A DNA stretch of 6,809 nt from Clostridiales bacterium (GCA_003516765.1 DPCD01000173.1:16816-23624), one strand, 5' to 3'. Numbered from the stretch's first letter, positions 1-6,471 are shown. The notes: generated by a model not told the origin, from the letters alone. Numbers and translations: made by a program.

Positions 1-422
1 CCCGCCTCGTCCGCCGCCTGTTTGACGCTTTGAATTCCCTCGGCAATCGCTTCCGCCTTCTGCTTCAATTCCTCATCGGTCAGCCGCGCGGAAAAGCCCG
101 GCGCGGGCAGCAGCACCGTGTTTCCCACCACAACGTCATGGACTGCCGCGCGGCGCAGCACCTGCATCTGAATGGCAGTATCGAGCTTGAGCAGCAGTCT
201 TCGCGCAGCAATATGGTCCTTGTAAAACGCCTCCGCGTCCTGCGCAAGCGTCCCATCCCAGACGCTCCGTGCGGATACCTGCGGCGCAGATGCAAGCGCG
301 CGATTTTCCTCGATCGACCAGCCGGACGGGCTGTGCATGAGTTCAAACATCGTGAGCATCAGCGTCAGCAGCAGTGCCAGTAAAAACAGCGCCGGAAACA
401 AAAGCTTTTTTCGTGTTTTCAT
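1..422 (-). CDS. DHHW/AlgX-like cell-envelope protein, N-terminal part (cut by window edge)
   Basis: Reading leftward from the ATG at 422, the frame is open for 140 codons to the window edge with no stop. The protein begins MKTRKKLLF, followed by a hydrophobic segment (about residues 7-26) that looks like a signal anchor, placing the rest outside the membrane. It continues with an ENRALA motif (about 39-44), a charged stretch containing FYKDHIAARR (about 66-75) and a VVVGNTVLL strand (about 97-105). This order (anchor, ENR.LA, then F..D....R, then a 'GK/GN' strand) is typical of DHHW proteins, SGNH-hydrolase-like partners of MBOAT acyltransferases in polysaccharide O-acetylation, as in AlgJ/AlgX. 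The catalytic residues would lie beyond the edge, so activity cannot be judged. The MBOAT gene ends 9 nt upstream and the GGGG run in that gap is the likely ribosome binding site. The family call is by pattern and context. Confidence 0.8.
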   Translation of the reverse strand, partial: MKTRKKLLFPALFLLALLLTLMLTMFELMHSPSGWSIEENRALASAPQVSARSVWDGTLAQDAEAFYKDHIAARRLLLKLDTAIQMQVLRRAAVHDVVVGNTVLLPAPGFSARLTDEELKQKAEAIAEGIQSVKQAADEA

Positions 423-431
423 ATTTGCCCC

Positions 432-1823
432 CTAGAAGCGCGCATAGATAAACGCCTGCATGCCGGAGCCCGTCAGAGTCAGCACGCTCAGGAAAAAGAC
501 CAGTGCCAGAACAGCGTACCGGAGTGCTCTTCCCGCCCGCGCGCCGCCGAGCGTCTGCCAGAGCTTCTTTCCCAGATCGGTGCACAGCACAAAGCAGACC
601 GCCAGCTGCAAGCCGTATTGCTTCAAGCACAAAAGCAGCCACGCGCCCCCGTCCGGTGCGCCCGTTCCCGGCACAGCCAGCGCCCGCAGAAAGCCGAGCG
701 CATCCGGCAGCGAGCGGCTGTTGAAGAAAATCCAGCCGATCAGTACCGCCAGCAGCGCATACACATGCCCGAACACCCGCGGAAGGCGGGACAGCGCCTT
801 CCCGAGCCAAAGCTTTTCAGCCGTCAGCAGCACGAAGAACCACAGCCCCCACGCCAGAAACGTCCAGTTTGCCCCATGCCAGATGCCGGTGAGGCTCCAG
901 ACGGCAAAAAGGTTCAGGACCTGCCGCGCCCTGGAGCAGCGGCTGCCGCCGAGCGGTACGTAGACATAGTCGCGGAACCAGCCCGATAAGCTGATGTGCC
1001 ACCTGCGCCAGAAGTCCGTGACAGACACAGCAAGATAGGGGCTATTGAAATTCTCCGGCAGCCGGATGCCGAAGCACAGACTCAGCCCCAGCGCCATGTC
1101 GGTGTAGCCGGAAAAATCAAAATACAGCTGCATCGCGTAGCAGACCGCGCCCGCCCAGGCATAGACCGGTGTAAGGCTCGCAGCCGGGAGCCCAAAGGCG
1201 TCTTTTGCCACTGCGCCCGCTGCGCCGGACAGCAGCACCTTTTTGCCCAGCCCCAGAATCAGCCGCGAAACGCCCTCGTCCGGCAGCGCCGCGTCCTGCG
1301 TGCAGCCGTCCAGCTGCGCGGAAAAATCGCCGTACCGGCAAAGCGGTCCCTGCGCCGCCTTTGGAAAATAGAGCGCATAGAGGAAAAAGCGGGAAAAGCG
1401 CGTTTCCGCTGGGATTTTTTCGTGATAGACGTCGGCGAGATAGGAAATCAGCAGAAACGTCAGAAACGACACGCCCACCGGCGCCGGAAGAACCGAAACC
1501 TTCGGCAGGCGCAGCGTCTGCAGGATGAAATTCGTATATTTGAAATAGCAAAGAAGCCCTGCGGCAAACACGATGCCCAGGGCAAGGATGCATTTTCTGC
1601 GTTTTGGTTCGCCCGCGCGCTCAAGCGCTCTTCCGAAAAAGAACGCCGCAAGAATCTCGATCGCCGCCGCCAGCAGCCCCGGAAGCCCCGACGCCGCGCA
1701 GAACAGCACGCTCATCGCCAGCAGTAGCGCATTGCGCGCATGCGGACGGTTCCCCGTCAGAGCCGCGCAGATCAGCGCCGCGGGCAGAAACGCAAAGAGA
1801 AAGAGGAAATCCGTCAGCTGCAT
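432..1823 (-). CDS. MBOAT-family membrane O-acyltransferase (AlgI/DltB-like)
   Basis: A 463-residue polytopic membrane protein with many hydrophobic segments from residue 5 onward. Family landmarks are visible in order: PVGVSFLTF (115-123), SYLADVY (127-133), YFPKAAQGPLCRY (152-164), YFDFSGYTDMALG (234-246), NFNSPY (258-263), FWRRWHISLSGWFRDY (271-286), YVPLGG (288-293) and LTGIWHGANW (311-320), whose His316 is the expected catalytic histidine. Length fits AlgI-type MBOATs (about 460-500). Such enzymes pass acyl groups, usually acetyl, across the membrane to a polysaccharide or a wall polymer. The DHHW-type gene directly downstream supports the exopolysaccharide O-acetylation type rather than DltB, since no dltA, dltC or dltD is visible. 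The start codon follows the upstream gene's TGA by one nucleotide and has no clear ribosome binding site, so translation is probably coupled. The real acceptor is unknown. Confidence 0.92.
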   Translation of the reverse strand: MQLTDFLFLFAFLPAALICAALTGNRPHARNALLLAMSVLFCAASGLPGLLAAAIEILAAFFFGRALERAGEPKRRKCILALGIVFAAGLLCYFKYTNFILQTLRLPKVSVLPAPVGVSFLTFLLISYLADVYHEKIPAETRFSRFFLYALYFPKAAQGPLCRYGDFSAQLDGCTQDAALPDEGVSRLILGLGKKVLLSGAAGAVAKDAFGLPAASLTPVYAWAGAVCYAMQLYFDFSGYTDMALGLSLCFGIRLPENFNSPYLAVSVTDFWRRWHISLSGWFRDYVYVPLGGSRCSRARQVLNLFAVWSLTGIWHGANWTFLAWGLWFFVLLTAEKLWLGKALSRLPRVFGHVYALLAVLIGWIFFNSRSLPDALGFLRALAVPGTGAPDGGAWLLLCLKQYGLQLAVCFVLCTDLGKKLWQTLGGARAGRALRYAVLALVFFLSVLTLTGSGMQAFIYARF

Positions 1824-1824
1824 G

Positions 1825-2040
1825 TCAGTGCTTTTTGGTATGCTTCGGCTTTAACGGGCGCTTGTTGCCGTGATCGTCCACAAGATAGGTGTTATCGAGC
1901 TGCGCGCGCAGATTCTGCCGGAAGGCGGCAAGATATTCCTGCCGCAGCCGGTCGCGCTCGATGATTTCTTCTTCCGTCAGTCCCTCGGTCTTCGCCTTGT
2001 GGGCAAGCTCGTTGATGCGCTCGACGCGGGATTTTTCCAT
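1825..2040 (-). CDS. UPF0291/DUF896 small cytoplasmic protein (YnzC-like)
   Basis: A 71-residue protein starting MEKSRVERINELAHKAKTEG. It carries the family's pattern: an RINELA helix, a KxxGLTxEE turn (about 16-24), a second helix RLRQEYLAAF (about 30-39) and a basic tail after VDDHGN. UPF0291 proteins are a two-helix hairpin fold found in Bacillota; B. subtilis YnzC is in the SOS-regulated yneA operon, but the molecular role is not settled. A GTG at 2046 could extend the protein by two residues, but the AAGGAG at 2050-2055 lies 9 nt from the ATG at 2040 and only 3 nt from that GTG, so I take the ATG. The gene sits between ylmH (its stop overlaps this ribosome binding site) and the MBOAT gene, apparently in one transcript. 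Confidence 0.9.
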   Translation of the reverse strand: MEKSRVERINELAHKAKTEGLTEEEIIERDRLRQEYLAAFRQNLRAQLDNTYLVDDHGNKRPLKPKHTKKH

Positions 2041-2053
2041 ATTCACTCACTCC

Positions 2054-2839
2054 TTATAGAAACCTTGAAATTTCGATGCTGATGCGTCCTTTTTTCGTAT
2101 TGCCGCCGACCTTTTCCAGCCGCAGCTTTCCCAGTCCCCGGACGGACACGAGGTCCCCCTCGGAGACCTGCTTGTCGCCCTTCATGCAGGGAAGATAGTT
2201 GAGCTCCGCCTTCCCTGCCGACACATAATCCGCCGCCTTGCCGCGGGAAATGGAAAAGCCGGAGGAAATGATGCCGTCCAGACGCAAAGACGGCACGGTG
2301 TCGCGGACGGTTTTGACCGCCTGCTGCGGAAGCTGGATATCCGCAAGAGAGATTTCCTGCAGACTCAGCTTCGTCCGCCCGGCGGAGGTCAGATTCTGCA
2401 GCACATAGGGAAGAATTTCCCGCAGCACAAGAAAATCGCACAGACCGGATGCAACATAAATATCACCCACGGTCTCGCGCTTGATGCCGCTTCCCATGAG
2501 GCTGCCGAGAAAGTCGCGGTGGCTCAAGCGGTCCTGCTCATAAAAAGACGCGCGCACCGCGGCAATGGGACCGCCCTCAGAATACAGCCAGCTCTCGTCC
2601 AGATACTCCGGCAGATAGCAGCAGACCTCTCGCTCGGAAAGCGCCGCACCGCCGAAGAACACAAACTCCTCCCCGCGCAGAAGCTCCTGCACGAGCATCT
2701 GCTCGCGTTTGGACAAAAAGCAGGAGCTTGCCGGCACGTTCCGCTGCGCTGCCATGGTGATGCGCTCATACACGCGCGCCAGCAGCACCTCGTCTTCCTT
2801 TGTCTGCGCCAGACGCGCGATTTTTTCCCGCCGGTCCAT
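2054..2839 (-). CDS. ylmH: YlmH family S4-domain RNA-binding protein
   Basis: A 261-residue protein, close to the roughly 257 residues of B. subtilis YlmH. The N-terminal part holds the family signature SHRDFLGSLMGSGIKRETVG (106-125) followed by DIYV. The C-terminal part (about 183-250) is an S4 domain, with ISRGKAADYVSAGKAELNY (197-215), a GD.VSVRG.G core (228-237) and a lysine/arginine-rich end. YlmH in Bacillota was first linked to cell division by gene position and later to ribosome-associated quality control, where it binds stalled 50S subunits and aids C-terminal tailing of nascent chains. The open frame extends further upstream across the divergent gene, but the ATG at 2839 has AAGGAG 8 nt before it and the family begins here. 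It is the first gene of the leftward operon; the usual sepF, ylmG and divIVA neighbours are absent on both sides within this window. Confidence 0.94.
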   Translation of the reverse strand: MDRREKIARLAQTKEDEVLLARVYERITMAAQRNVPASSCFLSKREQMLVQELLRGEEFVFFGGAALSEREVCCYLPEYLDESWLYSEGGPIAAVRASFYEQDRLSHRDFLGSLMGSGIKRETVGDIYVASGLCDFLVLREILPYVLQNLTSAGRTKLSLQEISLADIQLPQQAVKTVRDTVPSLRLDGIISSGFSISRGKAADYVSAGKAELNYLPCMKGDKQVSEGDLVSVRGLGKLRLEKVGGNTKKGRISIEISRFL

Positions 2840-2847
2840 CCGTTTCT

Positions 2848-2853
2848 CTCCTT
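2848..2853 (-). promoter_or_regulatory. Ribosome binding site fixing the ylmH start
   Basis: AAGGAG on the minus strand, 8 nt before the ATG at 2839. It rejects the much longer upstream extension of the same frame, which would run across the divergent promoter and into the antisense of the flavoprotein gene. Confidence 0.85.
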
Positions 2854-2864
2854 GTTTTTTGCAT

Positions 2865-2893
2865 ATTGTATCAGGCGCACGAAAAAAAAGCAA
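2865..2893 (-). promoter_or_regulatory. Probable sigma-A promoter for the ylmH operon
   Basis: On the minus strand, TACAAT (2870-2865) is preceded by TGA, giving an extended -10 (TGATACAAT). TTGCTT (2893-2888) sits 17 nt upstream as a weak -35 matching three of six consensus bases. Transcription would begin near 2858, giving a leader of about 20 nt that still contains the AAGGAG. Prediction from sequence only. Confidence 0.6.
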
Positions 2894-2921
2894 TCCTGCC
2901 GGCAGCGCTTCGAATTTCCTC

Positions 2922-2950
2922 TTTCCAAAACCGGAGTTTTCGTTTATACT
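2922..2950 (+). promoter_or_regulatory. Probable sigma-A promoter for the flavoprotein operon
   Basis: TTTCCA (2922-2927, four of six -35 bases) and TATACT (2945-2950, five of six -10 bases) are separated by 17 nt. The predicted start near 2957 leaves a leader of about 45 nt ending in AGAGGA (2990-2995), 7 nt before the ATG. It diverges from the ylmH promoter with the two -10 boxes about 75 bp apart, so the core elements do not overlap. Confidence 0.65.
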
Positions 2951-3002
2951 AAAAAGAAAATTCCACCCGAACATCAACCAGAATACACTAGAGGATTCGT
3001 CT

Positions 3003-4220
3003 ATGAAAGTACTCATTATCGGCGGCGGCGCAAGCGGCATGATGGCGGCGCTCTCCGCGCTGGAAAACCCGGACAATTCAGTCACACTTCTCGAGCGGCA
3101 GAGCCGCGTCGGCAAAAAGCTTCTTGCCACCGGCAACGGCAGGTGCAATCTCACCAACCGCAACATCCGGCTCACGCACTACCACGGGCAGCAGCCGGAG
3201 TTTGCGCGCTTTGCGCTGGAAAGCTTCTATGTCGGACGGACGCTCGCGTTTTTTGAGCGCCTCGGTCTTCTGACCGTCACCGAAGATTCCGGCAAGGTCT
3301 ATCCCCTGTCCGATCAGGCGTCGAGCGTGCTTGACGTGCTGCGCTTTGCGCTGGACGCGCGGGGCGCGAATGTCGTGACCAGCTGTGATGTCATCGAGGT
3401 CAAGCACAAGGCGCGCGGCTATGAAGCGCTTTGCGCCACCGGAGAAAAATATTTCGGCGACAAGCTGATCATCGCCTGCGGCGGCGCGACAGGCAAAAAG
3501 CTCGGCGGCAGCAAATCAGGCTATCATCTTCTCTCGCAGCTCGGTCACAGCTGCACAGAGCTTCTTCCGAGCCTCACGCAGATCAAAACAGACCCGACCT
3601 ACGTCAAAGCCCTCAAGGGTGTGCGCGCCGACGCGCATGTCAGGCTCCGCAAAGACGGACAGACCACGCAGGACAGCTTCGGCGAGGTGCAGTTCACAGA
3701 CTTCGGGCTCAGCGGTCCCGAAGCGTTCACTCTCTCTCGCGCGGCGGCAACCGGCGGGGAGAATCAGGAGCTCGCGCTCGACTTTTTCCGCGAGTACGGA
3801 GACAGCGTGCTTCTGGACATGCTGCAGGAAAAGCGCGCCAATCTCCCGGCGCTTGCCGCCGAGGATCTGTTCTCCGGCATGCTCCAGTCACGCCTCGGAA
3901 AAATGATCGTCAAGCGCGCAGGGCTCAAATATCAGACGCCGCTGCAGAGCCTGAATGACGAGCAGCTGCTCGCCTGCGTCAAAATCGCCAAATGGTTCAC
4001 GCTCGCAGTCGAGGGCGTCATGGGCTTTGACAGCGCACAGGTAACAGCCGGCGGTGTCTCGACGCGCGAGTTTGACGCAAGGACGCTGGAGAGCACCATC
4101 AGCCCCGGTCTTTTCGTCTGCGGCGAGGTGCTGGATATCGACGGCGACTGCGGCGGGTTCAACCTGCAGTGGGCGTGGTCTTCGGGCTACCTTGCAGGGC
4201 GGCTCGGGGAAGGAGACTGA
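3003..4220 (+). CDS. HI0933/BaiN-family NAD(P)/FAD-dependent oxidoreductase
   Basis: A 405-residue flavoprotein of normal length for the HI0933 family (about 390-420). The N-terminus is a dinucleotide-binding fold: MKVLIIGGGASGMMAA with the GGGASG loop at 7-12 and a terminal acidic Glu31 of the second strand. The family's GKKLLATGNGRCNLTN block is at 37-52. The C-terminal hallmark AQVTAGGVS is at 345-353 and GLFVCGEVLDIDGDCGG at 369-385, followed by FNLQWAWSSG. The family binds FAD and is expected to use NAD(P)H; one clostridial member, BaiN, was reported to act on bile-acid intermediates, but most members have no defined substrate and sequence alone does not support a bile-acid role here. 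The start at 3003 has AGAGGA 7 nt upstream; the frame extends further upstream without family sequence. The next gene starts 2 nt after the stop. Confidence 0.93.
   Translation: MKVLIIGGGASGMMAALSALENPDNSVTLLERQSRVGKKLLATGNGRCNLTNRNIRLTHYHGQQPEFARFALESFYVGRTLAFFERLGLLTVTEDSGKVYPLSDQASSVLDVLRFALDARGANVVTSCDVIEVKHKARGYEALCATGEKYFGDKLIIACGGATGKKLGGSKSGYHLLSQLGHSCTELLPSLTQIKTDPTYVKALKGVRADAHVRLRKDGQTTQDSFGEVQFTDFGLSGPEAFTLSRAAATGGENQELALDFFREYGDSVLLDMLQEKRANLPALAAEDLFSGMLQSRLGKMIVKRAGLKYQTPLQSLNDEQLLACVKIAKWFTLAVEGVMGFDSAQVTAGGVSTREFDARTLESTISPGLFVCGEVLDIDGDCGGFNLQWAWSSGYLAGRLGEGD
4210..4215 (+). promoter_or_regulatory. Ribosome binding site inside the end of the first flavoprotein gene
   Basis: AAGGAG lies within the last codons of the upstream gene, 7 nt before the ATG at 4223. 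It fixes that start over the in-frame upstream ATG at 4169, which would overlap the upstream gene by about 50 nt and add residues foreign to the family. Confidence 0.85.
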
Positions 4221-4222
4221 CC

Positions 4223-5812
4223 ATGATTCGCATCCGGGACATTTCCCTCCCCCCGCAGCAGGACATGTCGCAGCTGGTTTTCGCCGCAGCGCGGCAGCTG
4301 CGCATCGACCACACGCAGATCAAGCGGCTCGACATCAAAAAGCGCTCGGTCGACGCACGGAAGAAAAACGACGTGCGCCTGATCTACACCGTGGACGTGC
4401 TGGTCAAAGGACGCGAGGACAAAATCTTAAAAATGGCGCACAATCCGAAGGCGTCGATCGCACAGGACAGCTTCTATGAGCCGCCGAAGCCGGAGCATCT
4501 TCCCGCGCAGCGCCCCGTGGTTGTGGGCTTCGGTCCGGCAGGCATGTTCTGCGCGCTGGTTCTGGCGCGCGCGGGCTGCAAACCGATCGTTTTAGAGCGC
4601 GGGCAGGACGCGAAAACGCGCCAGACGCTTGTGCAGCGCTTCTGGGAAACGGGAGCGCTCGACCCCTCCTGCAACGTGCAGTTCGGAGAAGGCGGCGCGG
4701 GCACATTTTCCGACGGTAAGCTCAACACCGGCGTCAACAATCCCAGAAACTACTGGGTCCTGGAGCAATTTGCAGACGCAGGCGCTGGCGCGGAGATTCT
4801 ATTTGATGCAAAGCCGCACATCGGAACGGATGTGCTGGTAACCGTCGTGCAGAATCTGCGCGAGGAAATTCTCGCGCTCGGCGGCGAGGTCCGCTTCGGC
4901 GCAAAGCTCACGGACATCGTGCTGCAAGACGGCGCAGTCTGCGGCGTGCGCTATGAAAATCAAGCCGGCAAGCAGACGCTTGCGTGCAGCCATCTCGTTC
5001 TTGCGCCCGGTCACAGCGCCAGAGACACCTTCCGCATGCTGGACCGGCTCGACGTTCCCATGCAGCCAAAGGCGTTTTCGATGGGCGTGCGCATCGAGCA
5101 TCTGCAGAAAACCATCAACGAGGCGCAGTACGGCGCGTTTGCGGACAATCCGGCGCTCGGCGCGGCGGACTATAAGCTGAACGTCAAGCTCCCGGACGGC
5201 ACAAGCGCATACACCTTCTGCATGTGCCCGGGCGGCTACGTCGTCGCGGCAGCATCGGAAGAAGGCGGCGTCGTGACCAACGGCATGAGCAACTGCGCCC
5301 GCGACGGAGAAAACGCCAACGCGGCGCTTCTGGTCACGCTCACGCCCGAAGATTTCCCGGACAAGAGTACGCTCGGCGGCGTTTTCTATCAGCAGCAGCT
5401 TGAGCGCGCAGCGTTTGAAGCCGGCGGGAAAAACTATCATGCACCTGCGCAGCTAGTGGGCGATTTTCTGGCGCACAGACCGAGCACCGCATTTGGCAGC
5501 GTCAAGCCGACCTATCGCCCCGGCGTAACGCTCTGCGAACTGCACGACGTGCTGCCCGCGCGCATCACAAGCGTTCTCGAACGGGCGCTTCCCGCGCTTG
5601 ATAAGCGCCTTCACGGCTTTGCCGGTCCCGACGCTGTCATGACCGCGCCGGAGACCAGAAGCTCTTCTCCCGTGCGCATCGTGCGCGGAGAAAACCGGCA
5701 GTCCGAGATCGCAGGGCTGTATCCCTGCGGCGAGGGCGCAGGCTACGCAGGCGGCATCATGTCTGCCGCCGTCGACGGCATTCTGACCGCCGAAGCAATT
5801 TTAAACGCATAA
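4223..5812 (+). CDS. COG2509-family FAD-dependent dehydrogenase
   Basis: A 529-residue flavoprotein. Residues 1-95 form the family's N-terminal domain, rich in basic residues (IKRLDIKKRSVDARKK, 33-48). It is followed by the FAD-binding fold: PVVVGFGPAGMFCALVLARAG (98-118) and the acidic end of strand two, VLERG (123-127). Then come VQFGEGGAGTFSDGKLNT (152-169) and, near the C-terminus, APETRSSSPVRIVR (475-488) and GLYPCGEGAGYAGGIMSAA (498-516), which closes on the flavin. These are the signatures of COG2509, a widespread but functionally undefined group of FAD-dependent dehydrogenases. No membrane segment or signal peptide is seen, so it should be cytoplasmic. It is the second gene of a two-flavoprotein operon, 2 nt after the first; both may work on related substrates, but this is inference. 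A strong hairpin terminator follows the stop by 3 nt. Confidence 0.92.
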   Translation: MIRIRDISLPPQQDMSQLVFAAARQLRIDHTQIKRLDIKKRSVDARKKNDVRLIYTVDVLVKGREDKILKMAHNPKASIAQDSFYEPPKPEHLPAQRPVVVGFGPAGMFCALVLARAGCKPIVLERGQDAKTRQTLVQRFWETGALDPSCNVQFGEGGAGTFSDGKLNTGVNNPRNYWVLEQFADAGAGAEILFDAKPHIGTDVLVTVVQNLREEILALGGEVRFGAKLTDIVLQDGAVCGVRYENQAGKQTLACSHLVLAPGHSARDTFRMLDRLDVPMQPKAFSMGVRIEHLQKTINEAQYGAFADNPALGAADYKLNVKLPDGTSAYTFCMCPGGYVVAAASEEGGVVTNGMSNCARDGENANAALLVTLTPEDFPDKSTLGGVFYQQQLERAAFEAGGKNYHAPAQLVGDFLAHRPSTAFGSVKPTYRPGVTLCELHDVLPARITSVLERALPALDKRLHGFAGPDAVMTAPETRSSSPVRIVRGENRQSEIAGLYPCGEGAGYAGGIMSAAVDGILTAEAILNA

Positions 5813-5815
5813 AAG

Positions 5816-5845
5816 AACCGGGGTGGCAGGTCCATCCCGGTTTTT
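5816..5845. terminator. Rho-independent terminator, probably bidirectional
   Basis: An 11-bp stem, AACCGGGGTGG (5816-5826) with CCATCCCGGTT (5832-5842), has one G-T pair and a 5-nt loop. On the plus strand the stem runs into a T5 tract ending at 5845, just after the flavoprotein operon. On the minus strand the same hairpin follows the stop of the 85-residue gene and is followed by TTCTTTTA. It sits between two convergent genes only 36 bp apart and can end both transcripts. Confidence 0.9.
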
Positions 5846-5848
5846 GTA

Positions 5849-6106
5849 TTAAAAATCATGCCTTGCGCCGCCGTCTGCGCCGATTGCCTCATAGATCTTG
5901 ACGATTTCTTCGATTCTGCGAAAGCACTCCGCATCCTGCGTGTCCGCATCGAGCGCGCGCCGGATGGCGCAGAGCGCCTCGACGCAGCGTTCTCTCAAAA
6001 GCGCCTGCATTGCCTCCTCAGAAATCCTTCGCTCGTCGTAGACCGTATCGAGCAGAATCGACTTTTCCATCTGCCGTAGAAGTGCTTCATCCAAAGAATC
6101 CCGCAT
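5849..6106 (-). CDS. Uncharacterised 85-residue acidic protein
   Basis: I do not recognise a named family. The protein starts MRDSLDEALL, is rich in Glu, Asp, Arg and Ala, and is predicted by eye to be almost wholly helical: RQMEKSILLDTVYDE (11-25), EEAMQALLRERCVEALCAIR (30-49) and AECFRRIEEIVKIYEAIG (59-76). It ends with a glycine-rich turn and a RHDF C-terminus. It has no signal peptide or membrane segment. Two cysteines (41, 46) on one helix and one at 61 are not arranged like a metal site. The ATG at 6106 is chosen because GGAGGT (6114-6119) lies 7 nt before it; the upstream ATG at 6121 overlaps this ribosome binding site. The gene converges on the flavoprotein operon and diverges from two XRE regulators, which may control it. 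A clean start, terminator and promoter argue that it is real. Confidence 0.8.
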   Translation of the reverse strand: MRDSLDEALLRQMEKSILLDTVYDERRISEEAMQALLRERCVEALCAIRRALDADTQDAECFRRIEEIVKIYEAIGADGGARHDF

Positions 6107-6113
6107 AATATAT

Positions 6114-6119
6114 ACCTCC
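6114..6119 (-). promoter_or_regulatory. Ribosome binding site fixing the start of the 85-residue gene
   Basis: GGAGGT on the minus strand, 7 nt before the ATG at 6106. The alternative ATG at 6119-6121 shares bases with this site and has no site of its own, so it is rejected. Confidence 0.85.
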
Positions 6120-6140
6120 ATTCAACAATTTTTTTCTTAT

Positions 6141-6169
6141 ATAATATAATATTTCCCCTTAAAAGTAAA
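6141..6169 (-). promoter_or_regulatory. Probable promoter for the 85-residue gene
   Basis: On the minus strand, TTTACT (6169-6164, four of six -35 bases) is 17 nt from TATTAT (6146-6141, five of six -10 bases). Transcription would start near 6134. The -10 region lies in a run of A and T with repeated TATAA units, so other registers of the -10 are possible. Confidence 0.55.
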
Positions 6170-6188
6170 TGATCGTTTAGTTTCAGAT

Positions 6189-6198
6189 AATTATAATT
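6189..6198. promoter_or_regulatory. Perfect 10-bp palindrome over a TATAAT box (possible operator)
   Basis: AATTATAATT reads the same on both strands and contains TATAAT (6192-6197), a likely -10 for the rightward regulator genes with start near 6204. No good -35 sits 16-18 nt upstream, so this promoter is weaker or needs help. Small XRE proteins often bind such dyads in their own promoter, which makes autoregulation plausible. The region is so AT-rich that a short palindrome can arise by chance. Confidence 0.35.
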
Positions 6199-6240
6199 GA
6201 TATGAAAAATTGGTAGCATAGTATCGTTAGAGGTGGTACT

Positions 6241-6471
6241 ATGAAAACTGATTATCCGGAGCGGTATATCACGCTCGGTCTGAAGATAGCTTATTATCGC
6301 AAAAAGCGCGGATACACGCAAGAAAACCTTGCCGAAAAAGTGGGAATCAGTCTGAACTTTCTCGCGCAGGTCGAAGGCACCGGAACTATCCGCGGTATCA
6401 GTCTGGAGACGCTTTTCAAAATAGCGGACGTTTTACAGGTTGCACCGTCGAAGCTTCTCGAAGATGACTGA
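6241..6471 (+). CDS. Small XRE-family (Cro/CI-type) DNA-binding regulator
   Basis: A 76-residue protein made up of a single helix-turn-helix domain. Helix one is LGLKIAYYRKKRG (12-24). The HTH proper is TQENLAEKVGISLNFLAQVE (26-45), with recognition helix around SLNFLAQVE. The C-terminal helices are ISLETLFKIADVLQV (53-67), followed by PSKLLEDD. This is the compact HTH_3 architecture with no sensor domain, as in many phage-like and chromosomal regulators. AGAGGT (6229-6234) is 6 nt before the ATG. It diverges from the unknown 85-residue gene and is followed in the same frame by a second XRE gene after TGA and four codons. It probably regulates its own promoter region; the target is inferred from position only. 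Confidence 0.9.
   Translation: MKTDYPERYITLGLKIAYYRKKRGYTQENLAEKVGISLNFLAQVEGTGTIRGISLETLFKIADVLQVAPSKLLEDD

Noticed and set aside
996..1727. Plus-strand open frame of 243 codons inside the MBOAT gene
   Set aside because: It is rich in Arg, Gln and Lys as expected from the complement of a Leu/Ala-rich membrane protein, and has no recognisable domain or start signal.
2709..3002. N-terminal extension of the HI0933 protein
   Set aside because: The extension crosses ylmH antisense and the promoter; the FAD-binding fold begins directly at the ATG at 3003, preceded by AGAGGA.
2840..3175. N-terminal extension of ylmH across the divergent promoter
   Set aside because: The extension is antisense to the flavoprotein start and both promoters, whereas the ATG at 2839 has a good ribosome binding site and matches the family's usual N-terminus.
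4799..5440. Long minus-strand open frame of 213 codons inside the COG2509 gene
   Set aside because: It is antisense to a well-supported gene, has no ribosome binding site or family pattern, and its composition is what GC-rich codon bias yields on the opposite strand.
3003..5812. Bile-acid 7-dehydroxylation (bai) operon
   Set aside because: Only a BaiN-family resemblance is present. No other bai-type gene is visible, and the family is widespread in bacteria with no bile-acid metabolism.
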